DNA of 64,000 bases from Hyphomicrobiales bacterium (GTDB lineage: Bacteria > Pseudomonadota > Alphaproteobacteria > Rhizobiales > Rhizobiaceae): contig UCMT01000040.1 in assembly GCA_900473795.1 (NCBI GenBank), forward strand, positions 28,391 through 92,390. The letters are read 5' to 3'. This document shows positions 48,361 through 57,796 of the stretch, piece after piece. Under the pieces are notes generated by a model. It worked only from the letters and a program-made list of their open reading frames with translations, searched no databases and was not told the DNA's origin. Both the position numbers and the translations under genes were made by a program. Each line of letters starts with the position of its first letter. The first letter of the stretch is position 1.

Positions 48361-51240
48361 CTACTCCGCGGCCTCCATCTTGCCGGCGATGCGGCGCGAC
48401 TGGCGGGCCTGTTCGTCATAGTCGACCTGCCACTGCGACGGACCGTTCGAGGGCGAGACCTGCACCGCCGTCACCTTATATTCGGGACAGTTGGTTGCCC
48501 AGTCGGAGAAGTCGGTGGTGATGACGTTCGCCTGCGTCGTCGGATGATGGAAGGTGGTGTAGACGACGCCGGGGGCGACGCGCTCGGTGATCAGTGCCCG
48601 GAGCGTCGTGTCGCCGGACCGGCTCATCAGCTTCACCCAGTCGCCGTCGCGCACGCCGCGCATCTCGGCATCATTCGGGTGGATTTCCAGCCGGTCCTCC
48701 TCGTGCCAGACGACATTGTCCGTGCGCCGCGTCTGGGCGCCGACATTGTACTGGGACAGGATGCGGCCGGTGGTGAGCAGCAGCGGGAAGCGCGGGCCGG
48801 TCTTCTCGTCGGTCGCCACATATTCGGTGCGGATGAACTTGCCCTTGCCGCGCACGAAGCCGTTGACATGCATGATCGGCGAGCCGAGCGGCGCCTTCTC
48901 GTTGCAGGGCCACTGCACCGAGCCCATCTTCTCCAGATAATCGTAGGAGACCATGGCAAAGCTCGGCGTCGTCGCCGCGATCTCGTCCATGATCTGCGAC
49001 GGGTGGCTGTAGTTCCAGTCCAAGCCCATCGCCTGCGCCAGCTTCTGGGTCACTTCCCAGTCGGCATAGCCGTTGCGTGGCGTCATTACCTTGCGCACGC
49101 GGTTGATGCGGCGCTCGGCATTGGTGAAAGTGCCGTCCTTCTCGAGGAAGGTCGAGCCGGGCAGGAAGACATGCGCGTAGTTGGCGGTTTCGTTGAGGAA
49201 CAGGTCCTGCACGACGACGCATTCCATCGCGGCGAGACCGGCCGAGACATGTTTGGTGTCCGGGTCGGATTGCAGGATATCCTCGCCCTGGATGTAGATG
49301 CCCTTGAACGAACCGTCGACGGCGGCGTCCAGCATGTTGGGGATGCGCAGGCCCGGCTCGTTGGAGATCGTCACGCCCCAGAGCTTTTCGAAGATGTCGC
49401 GCGTCGCATCGTCGGACACATGGCGGTAGCCCGGCAGTTCGTGCGGGAACGAGCCCATGTCGCAGGAACCCTGGACGTTGTTCTGGCCGCGCAGCGGGTT
49501 CACGCCGACGCCGGGGCGGCCGATATTGCCAGTCGCCATGGCGAGATTGGCGATCGCCATGACCGTGGTCGAGCCCTGGCTGTGCTCGGTGACGCCGAGA
49601 CCGTAATAGATTGAGCCGTTGCCGCCGGTGGCAAACAGGCGGGCAGCGCCGCGGATTTCCTCGGCCGGCACACCGGAGAGTTTTTCGACTTCTTCCGGGC
49701 TGTGGTGGGGTTCGGCAACGAAGGCCGCCCAGTCTTCGAATTCCGACCAGTCGCAGCGCTCGCGGATGAATTTCTCGTCGTAGAGCCCTTCGGTGACGAT
49801 GACATGCGCCAGCGAGGTGATGACCGCGACATTGGTGCCGGGGCGCAGCGGCAGGTGATGCGACGCCTTGACGTGCGGCGAGGAGACCATGTCGATACGG
49901 CGCGGATCGATGACGATCAGCTTGGCACCCTGGCGCAGCCGCTTCTTCAGCCGCGAGGCGAAGACCGGATGGCCGTCGGTCGGATTGGCGCCGATGATGA
50001 CGACGACATCGGTGTGTTCGACCGAATCGAAGTTCTGCGTGCCGGCAGAGGTGCCGAAGGTGGCGCCAAGGCCGTAGCCGGTCGGCGAATGGCAGACGCG
50101 GGCACAGGTATCGACGTTATTGTTGCCGAAACCGGCGCGCACCAGCTTCTGGACGAGATAGGTCTCTTCGTTGGTGCAGCGCGAGGAGGTGATGCCGCCG
50201 ACCGAATCGCGGCCGTGCTGGTACTGGATGCGGCGGAATTCGGCGGCGGTATGGGCCAGCGCCTCTTCCCATGTGACTTCGCGCCAGGGATCGCTGATCT
50301 TCTCGCGGATCATCGGGTTGAGGATGCGCTCCTTGTGGGTCGAATAGCCATAGGCGAAGCGGCCCTTGACGCAGGAATGGCCGCGATTGGCCTGGCCGTC
50401 CTTCCACGGCACCATGCGCACCAGTTCCTCGCCGCGCATTTCCGCCTTGAAGGAACAGCCGACGCCGCAATAGGCGCAGGTGGTGACGACCGAATGCTCC
50501 GGCTGGCCGATCTCGATCACCGATTTTTCCGTCAGCGTCGCCGTCGGGCAGGCCTGGACGCAGGCGCCGCAGGAGACGCATTCCGATTCGAGGAAATTTT
50601 CATGCATGCCGGCCGAAACGCGGCTGTCGAATCCGCGTCCCTCGATCGTCAGCGCGAACGTGCCCTGAACCTCTTCGCAGGCCCGCACGCAGCGGGAACA
50701 GACGATGCATTTCGCCGGATCGAAGGTGAAATAGGGATTGGATTCGTCCTTCGGCGCCCAGTTGACGTTGATGCCGCCATTGTCGCGCGCCTTGACGTGG
50801 TTTGCGCCGTCATAGCCGTAGCGCACGTCGCGCAGGCCGACCGCGCCAGCCATGTCCTGCAGCTCGCAATCGCCATTGGCGGCACAGGTCAGGCAGTCGA
50901 GCGGGTGGTCGGAAATATAGAGTTCCATGACGCCGCGTCGGACATCCTTCAGCCGCTGGGTCTGGGTGGAGACCTTTATCCCGGGTGACACCGGCGTCGT
51001 GCAAGAGGCGGGCATGCCGGCCCGGCCTTCGATTTCCACGAGACAGAGCCGGCACGAGCCGAAGGAGTCCATCATGTCGCTGGCGCAGAGTTTTGGCACC
51101 TCGATGCCGGCCTCCATCGACGCGCGCATGATCGAGGTGCCCTCGGGCACGGTGATCTCGTTGCCGTCGATGGTGAGCGTCACCATCTTTTCCGAGCGGG
51201 AAGCGGGAGTACCGAAGTCAATTTCAGAAATGAGGGGCAT
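48361..51240 (-). CDS. fdsA: NAD-dependent formate dehydrogenase, molybdenum alpha subunit
   Basis: The protein has 959 aa. Order of domains: a 2Fe-2S site (CASDMMDSFGSCRLCLVEIEG), a NuoG-like His/Cys site (HPLDCLTCAANGDCELQ), two 4Fe-4S ferredoxin motifs (CIVCSRCVRACEE, CVSCGACVQACP), then the molybdopterin part starting with CAYCGVGCSF. The Mo ligand is Cys in ARVCHSPTGYGLGATFG, not selenocysteine. It oxidises formate to CO2 in the cytoplasm. Start at 51240 chosen; the frame opens further but is not conserved. It begins 5 bases after fdsB. Confidence 0.96.
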   Translation of the reverse strand: MPLISEIDFGTPASRSEKMVTLTIDGNEITVPEGTSIMRASMEAGIEVPKLCASDMMDSFGSCRLCLVEIEGRAGMPASCTTPVSPGIKVSTQTQRLKDVRRGVMELYISDHPLDCLTCAANGDCELQDMAGAVGLRDVRYGYDGANHVKARDNGGINVNWAPKDESNPYFTFDPAKCIVCSRCVRACEEVQGTFALTIEGRGFDSRVSAGMHENFLESECVSCGACVQACPTATLTEKSVIEIGQPEHSVVTTCAYCGVGCSFKAEMRGEELVRMVPWKDGQANRGHSCVKGRFAYGYSTHKERILNPMIREKISDPWREVTWEEALAHTAAEFRRIQYQHGRDSVGGITSSRCTNEETYLVQKLVRAGFGNNNVDTCARVCHSPTGYGLGATFGTSAGTQNFDSVEHTDVVVIIGANPTDGHPVFASRLKKRLRQGAKLIVIDPRRIDMVSSPHVKASHHLPLRPGTNVAVITSLAHVIVTEGLYDEKFIRERCDWSEFEDWAAFVAEPHHSPEEVEKLSGVPAEEIRGAARLFATGGNGSIYYGLGVTEHSQGSTTVMAIANLAMATGNIGRPGVGVNPLRGQNNVQGSCDMGSFPHELPGYRHVSDDATRDIFEKLWGVTISNEPGLRIPNMLDAAVDGSFKGIYIQGEDILQSDPDTKHVSAGLAAMECVVVQDLFLNETANYAHVFLPGSTFLEKDGTFTNAERRINRVRKVMTPRNGYADWEVTQKLAQAMGLDWNYSHPSQIMDEIAATTPSFAMVSYDYLEKMGSVQWPCNEKAPLGSPIMHVNGFVRGKGKFIRTEYVATDEKTGPRFPLLLTTGRILSQYNVGAQTRRTDNVVWHEEDRLEIHPNDAEMRGVRDGDWVKLMSRSGDTTLRALITERVAPGVVYTTFHHPTTQANVITTDFSDWATNCPEYKVTAVQVSPSNGPSQWQVDYDEQARQSRRIAGKMEAAE

Positions 51241-51245
51241 GGGAA

Positions 51246-52802
51246 TTACTCCGCAGCTTCGACAAGAGGAGCCGGTGAAAAATCGTCCGGGAAATGGGTC
51301 ATCGCGCTCATGACTGGATACGGCGTGAAGCCGCCGAGCGCGCAGAGCGAGCCGAATTTCATCGTGTTGCAGAGGTCGGCCAGCAGTTCGCGGTTCTTTT
51401 CCGGCTCGATGCCTTGGGCGATCTTGTCGGCCACCTCGACGCCGCGCGTCGAGCCGATGCGGCAGGGCGTGCACTTGCCGCAGCTTTCCACCGCACAGAA
51501 CTCCATGGCGAAACGCGCCTGCTTCAGCATGTCGGCGGTGTCGTCGAAAACGACGATGCCGGCATGGCCGATCAAGCCGTCCCTGGCGGCGAAGGCCTCG
51601 TAGTCGAAGGGCGTGTCGAACAGCGCGCGCGGGAAATAGGCGCCGAGCGGGCCGCCGACCTGGACGGCCTTCACCGGCCGTCCCGATGCCGTGCCGCCGC
51701 CGATGTCGTCGACGATCTCACCCAGCGTCAGGCCGAAGGCTGCTTCATAAAGCCCGCGATGCCTGACATTGCCGGCGATCTGGATCGGGATCGTGCCGCG
51801 CGAGCGGCCCATGCCGAAGTCCTTGTAGTAGATCGGCCCCTTGTCCAGGATGATCGGTACCGAGGCGAGCGAGATGACGTTGTTGATGACGGTCGGACAG
51901 TCGAACAGGCCCTTGTGGGCGGGCAGCGGCGGCTTGGCGCGCACGATGCCGCGCTTGCCTTCGAGCGAATTCAGGAGCGCCGTTTCCTCGCCGCAGACAT
52001 AGGCGCCGGCGCCGGTGCGGATCTCGATATCGAAGGCATGGGCCGAGCCGAGCACCGAAGTCCCGAGTACCCCCGCCTTGTGGGCGATCTCCACGGCTTG
52101 CGTCATCGTTGCGATCGCGTGCGGATATTCCGAGCGGATATAGACGAAGCCCTTGGTGGCGCCGGTTGCGATGCCGGCGATCGCCATGCCCTCGATCAGT
52201 ACGAAGGGGTCGCCCTCCATGATCATCCGGTCGGCAAAGGTACCCGAATCGCCCTCGTCGGCATTGCAGACGATGTATTTGCGCGCCCCCGGCGTATCGA
52301 GCACCGTCTTCCACTTGATGCCGGTCGGGAAGCCCGCACCGCCGCGGCCGCGAAGGCCGCTCTCGGTCACATGGGCGACGATATCGGCAGACGCCAGGGT
52401 CACTGCTCTTTCCAGGCCCTTCAGCCCGTCATGGGCCCGATAGTCGCTAAGCGACAGCGGATCGACGATGCCGCAGCGGGCAAAGGTGAGGCGCGTCTGG
52501 CTTTTCAGGAACGGCAGTTCCTCGGTCTTCCCGAGACAGAGCGCATGATTGCCACCCTCGATCAGCCCGGCACCGAGCATGGAGGCGACATCGGAGGCCT
52601 TCACCGGGCCGTAGGCGATCCTGCCTTCGGGCGTTTCGACCTCGACCATCGGTTCCAGCCAGTGCAGGCCGCGCGATCCGTTGCGCACGATGGTGGCGTC
52701 GATGCCGCGCGTTTCGATTTCGCCTGCGAGCACCTTGGCAACCCGCTCGGCGCCAAGCGCCAGCGCCGCCGCATCCTTGGGAACGAAAATCTTCACGGTC
52801 AT
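51246..52802 (-). CDS. fdsB: Formate dehydrogenase beta subunit (NADH/FMN)
   Basis: The protein has 518 aa. An N-terminal thioredoxin-like part (1-110) precedes the NuoF-like domain. SGLRGRGGAGFPTGIKW and CNADEGDSGTFADRM bind FMN and NAD, and GAGAYVCGEETALLNSLEG is conserved. The 4Fe-4S ligands are in ESCGKCTPCRIGSTRG. It passes electrons from FdsA to NAD. ATG at 52802 overlaps the fdsG stop by four bases; the longer frame is antisense to nothing useful and lacks conservation. Confidence 0.95.
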   Translation of the reverse strand: MTVKIFVPKDAAALALGAERVAKVLAGEIETRGIDATIVRNGSRGLHWLEPMVEVETPEGRIAYGPVKASDVASMLGAGLIEGGNHALCLGKTEELPFLKSQTRLTFARCGIVDPLSLSDYRAHDGLKGLERAVTLASADIVAHVTESGLRGRGGAGFPTGIKWKTVLDTPGARKYIVCNADEGDSGTFADRMIMEGDPFVLIEGMAIAGIATGATKGFVYIRSEYPHAIATMTQAVEIAHKAGVLGTSVLGSAHAFDIEIRTGAGAYVCGEETALLNSLEGKRGIVRAKPPLPAHKGLFDCPTVINNVISLASVPIILDKGPIYYKDFGMGRSRGTIPIQIAGNVRHRGLYEAAFGLTLGEIVDDIGGGTASGRPVKAVQVGGPLGAYFPRALFDTPFDYEAFAARDGLIGHAGIVVFDDTADMLKQARFAMEFCAVESCGKCTPCRIGSTRGVEVADKIAQGIEPEKNRELLADLCNTMKFGSLCALGGFTPYPVMSAMTHFPDDFSPAPLVEAAE

Positions 52803-53278
52803 GCGCGCACCTCCGCAACGAGGCCTTCTACCGCATCCGCATCGAGCCGCCCGTGCACCTCGCCGTCGAGCATCGCGGCGGGTGCGGCGGAACAGAGCCC
52901 TAAACAATAGACGGGTTCGAGCGTGACTGCTCCATCCAGCGTCGTCTGGTGGAAATCGATGCCCAGCAGGCTCTTGACCCGTTCGGCAAGCTGGTCGCCG
53001 CCCATCGACTGGCAGGCTTCGGCGCGACAGAGTTTCAGCACATGCCGCCCGGCCGGGTGGTCGCGATAGTCGTGATAGAAGGTGACGACGCCGTGCACTT
53101 CGGCGCGCGACAGGTTGAGCTCGCGCGCAATGATCGGCAGGGCCTCCTGCGGCACATAGCCGAACTCGGCCTGGATTTCGTGCAGGATCGGCAGAAGCGG
53201 CCCTGCGAGCGACTTCATCTCGCTGACAATATCCAGCGTTCTGATGCCGATATCGCGGCTTGATAGATGCAGGTTCAA
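52799..53278 (-). CDS. fdsG: Formate dehydrogenase gamma subunit (NuoE-like)
   Basis: The protein has 159 aa. The thioredoxin-like 2Fe-2S domain has its four Cys in KLCRAEACQSMGG and CLGLCSAAPAAML. FHEIQ-type and VTFYHDYRDHPAGRH segments match NuoE/FdsG. It is the first gene of the fds operon, downstream of a 195-bp gap that should contain the promoter. Translation is coupled to fdsB by a four-base overlap. Confidence 0.95.
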   Translation of the reverse strand: MNLHLSSRDIGIRTLDIVSEMKSLAGPLLPILHEIQAEFGYVPQEALPIIARELNLSRAEVHGVVTFYHDYRDHPAGRHVLKLCRAEACQSMGGDQLAERVKSLLGIDFHQTTLDGAVTLEPVYCLGLCSAAPAAMLDGEVHGRLDADAVEGLVAEVRA

Positions 53279-53473
53279 CGTTCAGACCTCCCGAACTGAA
53301 ACGAGTTTCGCTGGGCGATATGGGCGTATCTGCCGAGACCCTTTGGCCGGCGCTCCTCCAAGAACATCCGGACGGTCAGGGCAAAGCCGCAATCACGCTT
53401 CGCGCAGGAAATAAGCTTTGCAGCAGCGACGGAAGGGGTCAATACGCCTGTTTCGTTGGGCGATAGATATTTT

Positions 53474-54370
53474 CTATCGGAACGTTTGCGCCTCGGCCAA
53501 AATGCGGGCTTCATGCAAAAGCGCGGAGACGAGCGGGGTAAACGGCTCGCGATGTGTTGCCACCAGGCCGACGGTGTGCTGCGCATCCGGCTCGACGATC
53601 GGGATCAGGCGGATTTCATCGTGAAACCCGAATGATTTCCCGACGTTGTAGGGCATGATGCTGGACCAGTGTCCGGTGCGGACATGCGAAAAAAGCACGA
53701 TCATCGAGTTCGATTCGAGCGTCGGCGCGACGGTGACGCCGGCTTCGGCGAAATGCTGGTTGATGATGCGCCGGTTCTGCATATCGGCAGTCAATAGACA
53801 AAGCCGAATACCGCCGACTTCCTTCCAGGTCACGCTTTCGCGATCCGCCAGTTCGGTTCCGGCAGCCGTGACGAGATGATAGCGCTCCACCTGCAGCGGC
53901 ACGCTGGTGACGCGCCCCAGCGGCTCGTTCTCGAGATAGGTCAGGCCCGCGTCGATCTCGAGATTTTCCAGCAATCCGAGGATCTTGAGCGATGTCGTGG
54001 AAAGAACCGAGAAGGTCACGTCCGGATGTTTTTCCTGGAAGGGAGCGGTGATGCGCGGCACCATGGCAAGCGTGGTCGGCACCGCCGCCAACCTGATGTG
54101 GCCGACGAGGCCGCGCCGGGCTGCGCGCATTTCCTCGTGCATGGTGCGCGAATCGCCGACGATCCGGCGGGCCCATTCCAGCACGCGCTGGCCTTCCGGC
54201 GTCAGGCTCTGATAGCGCGAGCCGCGATTGACCAGCATGACGCCGAGCTGATCTTCCAGCTGCTTGATCGCGGCCGAAAGCGTCGGCTGGGTGATGCCGC
54301 ATTGTTCGGCGGCGCGGCCGAAATGCCGCTCCTGGGCAAGGGCAATGAAGAATTCCAGCTTGTCGATCAC
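53474..54370 (-). CDS. LysR-family regulator upstream of fds
   Basis: The protein has 298 aa. The winged HTH spans 1-60 (FIALAQERHFGRAAEQCGIT, then QPTLSAAIKQLEDQLG) and the remainder is the periplasmic-binding-like effector domain. It lies directly upstream of fdsG on the same strand. In Cupriavidus, a LysR protein (FdsR) controls fds genes, so a role in formate response is plausible. The effector is not known from sequence. Confidence 0.9.
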   Translation of the reverse strand: MIDKLEFFIALAQERHFGRAAEQCGITQPTLSAAIKQLEDQLGVMLVNRGSRYQSLTPEGQRVLEWARRIVGDSRTMHEEMRAARRGLVGHIRLAAVPTTLAMVPRITAPFQEKHPDVTFSVLSTTSLKILGLLENLEIDAGLTYLENEPLGRVTSVPLQVERYHLVTAAGTELADRESVTWKEVGGIRLCLLTADMQNRRIINQHFAEAGVTVAPTLESNSMIVLFSHVRTGHWSSIMPYNVGKSFGFHDEIRLIPIVEPDAQHTVGLVATHREPFTPLVSALLHEARILAEAQTFR

Positions 54371-54403
54371 GCCGATCCCTCCCGACTGCCGTCTCGTCTG
54401 CTC

Positions 54404-55174
54404 TCAGCAGATCAACTGCCCGCCGTTCACTTCGAGAACCTGACCCGTGATATAGCCGGAGAGCGCGTTCGATGCGAGGAAGAGATAAGCGGGTGCGCAG
54501 TCTTCCGCCGTGCCGAGCCGCTGCAGCGGGATGGTCTTGCGGGTCGCTTCCAGTTTCTCGGCCGAGGAATAGCGCTCGTGGAACTCGGTGGTGATCGTGC
54601 CCGGCGAAACGCAATTGACCCGGATGCCGGCCGGCGCCAGCTCGCGGGCAAGCGCCTTGGAATAGGTCGAGACGAAGGCCTTGGTCGCCGAATAGATCGA
54701 TGAGCCGGCGCTGCCGCCGGTCAGCGCCGAGATCGAAACGGTGTTGACGATGGCCGGGTGCGTGCCGCGCCTGAGAAGCGGCAGCAGGGCGCGGGTGGTC
54801 TGGACGACGGAGGTCTGGTTCAGTTGCACTACCGTCTCATAGTGTTCATCCGTCAGTTCGTCGGCTGAAAACCGGCCGACCATGGTGCCGGCATTGTTGA
54901 CCAGCACGTCGATCGCCTGGAATCGCGAGGCAATGCCCGTTGCGAGCAGCTCGACGCCGCCGATGGTCGAGAAATCGGCATAGGACAGAAACGCCCGGCC
55001 TTCGGTCAGCGCTGCGTCGAGAAAGTCGGGCAGCGGTTCACGCGCCGTGCGTCCGCCGTGCAGATAGACGATCGCACCGCAATCGAGAAACTGCCGCGCC
55101 ACCTCCAGGCCGATCCCGCGCCCGGCGCCGGTGACGACGACGTTCATGCCCTTGAACAGCGATGGGTGAAACAT
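54404..55174 (-). CDS. SDR-family oxidoreductase
   Basis: The protein has 256 aa. VVVTGAGRGIGLEVAR is the nucleotide motif, DVLVNNAGTM follows, and Tyr-Lys are in GSSIYSATKAFVSTYSK. The C-terminus ends GYITGQVLEVNGGQLIC. The substrate is unknown. The ATG at 55174 is the first that gives a normal SDR start. It is divergent from glpR, with a GlpR-box-like inverted repeat in the 166-bp gap, and is followed 33 bases later by the LysR gene. Confidence 0.88.
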   Translation of the reverse strand: MFHPSLFKGMNVVVTGAGRGIGLEVARQFLDCGAIVYLHGGRTAREPLPDFLDAALTEGRAFLSYADFSTIGGVELLATGIASRFQAIDVLVNNAGTMVGRFSADELTDEHYETVVQLNQTSVVQTTRALLPLLRRGTHPAIVNTVSISALTGGSAGSSIYSATKAFVSTYSKALARELAPAGIRVNCVSPGTITTEFHERYSSAEKLEATRKTIPLQRLGTAEDCAPAYLFLASNALSGYITGQVLEVNGGQLIC

Positions 55175-55282
55175 TCCGAACTTCCTCCTCAGCGACCACA
55201 GGCTGTCGCATCCCGGCCCGAATTGCAACGCGCAAGCGCATGCAGGTTCATTTTCGAGCGCTCGCCGCGTTTATGAAATTGC

Positions 55283-55325
55283 GTCGCTTTCGTTTTTGCA
55301 TATTATGAAAGAAAACGAAAACGAC
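55283..55325 (+). promoter_or_regulatory. Candidate GlpR operator before glpR
   Basis: GTCGCTTTCGTTTTT (55283-55297) and GAAAACGAAAACGAC (55311-55325) are inverted copies matching at 13 of 15 positions, ending 15 bases before the glpR ATG. TTTCGTTT-type half sites are typical of DeoR/GlpR regulators, so this is probably autoregulation and may also act on the divergent SDR. Confidence 0.55.
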
Positions 55326-55340
55326 GGGGAGGGAATATTC

Positions 55341-56105
55341 ATGTATCTGACGGGCCGGCAGTCGGAAATCCTCGATCTTGCCAAAACGGAGGGCCGGGTT
55401 CTCGTCGATGAGCTCGCCGCGCGTTTTTCGGTGACCCCGCAGACCATCCGCAAGGATCTGAACGATCTTTGCGACGGGCGCGTGCTGACGCGCATTCATG
55501 GCGGGGCGATCTTCCCGCGCGGCAACGAGAATGTGAAATACGAAGCCCGCCGGTCGATTGCAGCGCTCGAGAAGCAGGCGATCGGCCAGGCGGCCGCGGC
55601 GATGATCCCCAACAATTCCTCGCTGTTCATCAATATCGGCACGACAACCGAAGCCGTCGGCGAAGCGCTTCTTGATCACACAGAGTTGATGGTTATCACC
55701 AATAACATCAATGTTGCCAATCGCTTGCGGGTTTTCCCGTCGATCGAGGTGGTCATTGCCGGGGGCGTGGTGCGCGGTGCCGATGGCGGTATCGTCGGTG
55801 AGGCGGCAGTCGATTTCATTCGTCAGTTCAAGGTGGATTACGCCGTCATCGGCGCGTCGGCGATCGATCACGACGGCGCGCTTCTCGATTTCGATTATCG
55901 CGAAGTGAAAGTGGCGCAGGCGATCATCGCCAATGCCCGCCATGTCATCCTCGTTTCCGATTCGACCAAGTTCGAGCGCACCGCTCCGGTGCGGATCGGC
56001 CACATAACCCAGGTTCACACCTTCATCACCGACATCTGTCCGGTCGAAAACGTGCGGACCATCTGCCAGGAGCAGGACGTCCGGTTGATCGAGACCGCCC
56101 GGTAA
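55341..56105 (+). CDS. glpR: DeoR/GlpR-family repressor of glycerol genes
   Basis: The protein has 254 aa. The HTH is in EGRVLVDELAARFSVTPQTI, then RKDLNDLC (about 13-40). The effector domain has LFINIGTTTEAVGEAL and GASAIDHDGALLDFDYREV, as in phosphosugar-responsive DeoR proteins. The ATG at 55341 has GGGGAGGG upstream. Position before glpD and the transporter identifies it as GlpR; the likely inducer is glycerol-3-phosphate. Confidence 0.92.
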   Translation: MYLTGRQSEILDLAKTEGRVLVDELAARFSVTPQTIRKDLNDLCDGRVLTRIHGGAIFPRGNENVKYEARRSIAALEKQAIGQAAAAMIPNNSSLFINIGTTTEAVGEALLDHTELMVITNNINVANRLRVFPSIEVVIAGGVVRGADGGIVGEAAVDFIRQFKVDYAVIGASAIDHDGALLDFDYREVKVAQAIIANARHVILVSDSTKFERTAPVRIGHITQVHTFITDICPVENVRTICQEQDVRLIETAR

Positions 56106-56140
56106 TTTCCGCATTTTCCGCGGGCAAGCTTTCCCTAAAC

Positions 56141-56190
56141 ATTCGTTTGACATTCGTAAGAATTTCGTTTTAATTGCTTTCACTTTCGCA
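56141..56190 (+). promoter_or_regulatory. Candidate GlpR-box cluster before glpD
   Basis: Three directly repeated half-sites occur: ATTCGTTTG (56141), CATTCGTAA (56151) and ATTTCGTTTT (56162), then CTTTCACTTTCGC. They resemble the half sites of the inverted repeat before glpR and lie 40-90 bases before the glpD start. Confidence 0.5.
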
Positions 56191-56231
56191 TGTGCTCAAT
56201 ATTGTGCAATGCGAAATATGGGAGGGAAGCA

Positions 56232-57749
56232 GTGCCTGCGCAGGACGTGTTCGACATCTTCGTCATCGGTGGCGGCATCAACGGGTGCGGCATCGCAAGG
56301 GATGCTGTCGGCCGCGGTTATTCGGTGGCGCTCGCTGAAATGGACGATTTCGCCTCCGGCACGTCCTCGCGCGCCACCAAGCTCATTCATGGCGGACTGC
56401 GCTATCTTGAACACTACGAGTTCAGGCTGGTGCGTGAATCGCTGATGGAGCGCGAAGTGCTCTGGGCGATGGCCCCGCATATCATCTGGCCGATGCGTTT
56501 TGTCCTGCCCTTCCACAAGGGCGGCATCCGGCCGGCCTGGCTCATCCGGCTCGGCTTGTTCCTGTACGACCATATCGGCGGCCGCAAGCTGCTTCCCGCC
56601 ACCCGCACGCTCGACATGCGCCGCGATCCGGCCGCCAAGCCGCTGAAGGCGCTGTTCACCAAGGCATTCGAATATTCCGACGGCTGGGTCGATGATGCCC
56701 GCCTCGTGGTCCTGAACGCCCGCGACGCGGCGCAAAAGGGCGCCCGCATCATGACCCGCAGCCGCGTCGTTTCGGCCAAGCGAGAGGCCGGCCTCTGGTC
56801 GGTCGATGTCGAGGATGGTGCGACGGGTGCCGTCAACACGTTCAAGGCACGCATGCTGATCAATGCCGCCGGTCCCTGGGTCGACGTCGTTCTGTCCAAC
56901 GCCGTTCGCAAGAACAAGGTCCACAATGTCCGCCTGGTTCAGGGTAGCCATATCGTCGTGAAGAAGAAGTTCGACGATCCGCGCGCCTATTTCTTCCAGA
57001 ATCCGGACAACCGCATCATCTTCGCAATCCCCTACGAGACCGACTTCACCCTGATCGGCACGACCGACAGCGATTTCACCGGCGACCCGAAGAACATCCA
57101 GATCACCGAGGGTGAGATCAACTATCTCTGCAGCGCGGCGAGCGAGTATTTCTCCGAACCGGTCAAGCCTGCCGATGTCGTCTGGACCTATTCCGGCGTG
57201 CGCCCGCTCTACGATGACGGCGCCTCGAAGGCGCAGGAGGCCACGCGCGACTACGTGCTGAAGATCGACGCCAACAATGGCGACGCGCCGCTGCTCAACG
57301 TCTTCGGCGGCAAGCTGACGACTTATCGCCGGCTCAGCGAACATGCGCTGGAAAAGATCGCCGGCGCAATCGGCGCCAAGGGTGCACCTTGGACGGCGAA
57401 AAGCGTGCTGCCGGGCGGCGATTTCCCGGCGACCGGCTACGAGGCCGAAGTCGCAAAGCTGAAGAGCCGCTATCCCTTTCTGGTCGAACGCCATGCGCGC
57501 CGGCTGGTTCGGCTGTACGGCACGCTGGCCGCAAGCCTGCTCGGCGAGATCGACAAGGCCGAGGGTCTTGGGCGGCATTTCGGCGCCGATCTCTATGAGG
57601 TCGAGGTGCAGTGGCTGATTGGCCAGGAGTGGGCGCGGCGCGCCGAGGACGTATTGTGGCGCCGCACCAAGCTTGGACTGAAATTGACCCAGGCGGAAGC
57701 CGCCGGGTTGGAGGAATACATGCGGGAGACTATCCGCAAAGTTGCCTGA
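56232..57749 (+). CDS. glpD: Aerobic glycerol-3-phosphate dehydrogenase
   Basis: The protein has 505 aa from GTG (reads VPAQDVFDIFVIGGG) with GGGAGGGAAG in front. GGGINGCGIARDAVGRG binds FAD, and SRATKLIHGGLRYLEHYEFRLVRE is the GlpD signature. TTYRRLSEHALEKI is in the C-terminal part. It oxidises glycerol-3-phosphate to dihydroxyacetone phosphate and reduces ubiquinone at the inner membrane. An earlier in-frame start at 56190 is possible but not conserved. It heads the glycerol transport operon. Confidence 0.95.
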   Translation: MPAQDVFDIFVIGGGINGCGIARDAVGRGYSVALAEMDDFASGTSSRATKLIHGGLRYLEHYEFRLVRESLMEREVLWAMAPHIIWPMRFVLPFHKGGIRPAWLIRLGLFLYDHIGGRKLLPATRTLDMRRDPAAKPLKALFTKAFEYSDGWVDDARLVVLNARDAAQKGARIMTRSRVVSAKREAGLWSVDVEDGATGAVNTFKARMLINAAGPWVDVVLSNAVRKNKVHNVRLVQGSHIVVKKKFDDPRAYFFQNPDNRIIFAIPYETDFTLIGTTDSDFTGDPKNIQITEGEINYLCSAASEYFSEPVKPADVVWTYSGVRPLYDDGASKAQEATRDYVLKIDANNGDAPLLNVFGGKLTTYRRLSEHALEKIAGAIGAKGAPWTAKSVLPGGDFPATGYEAEVAKLKSRYPFLVERHARRLVRLYGTLAASLLGEIDKAEGLGRHFGADLYEVEVQWLIGQEWARRAEDVLWRRTKLGLKLTQAEAAGLEEYMRETIRKVA

Positions 57750-57796
57750 GGAAGCGCCGGGATGGCGCTGCCGATGGCTGGGAGGAAGCCTGAGAA

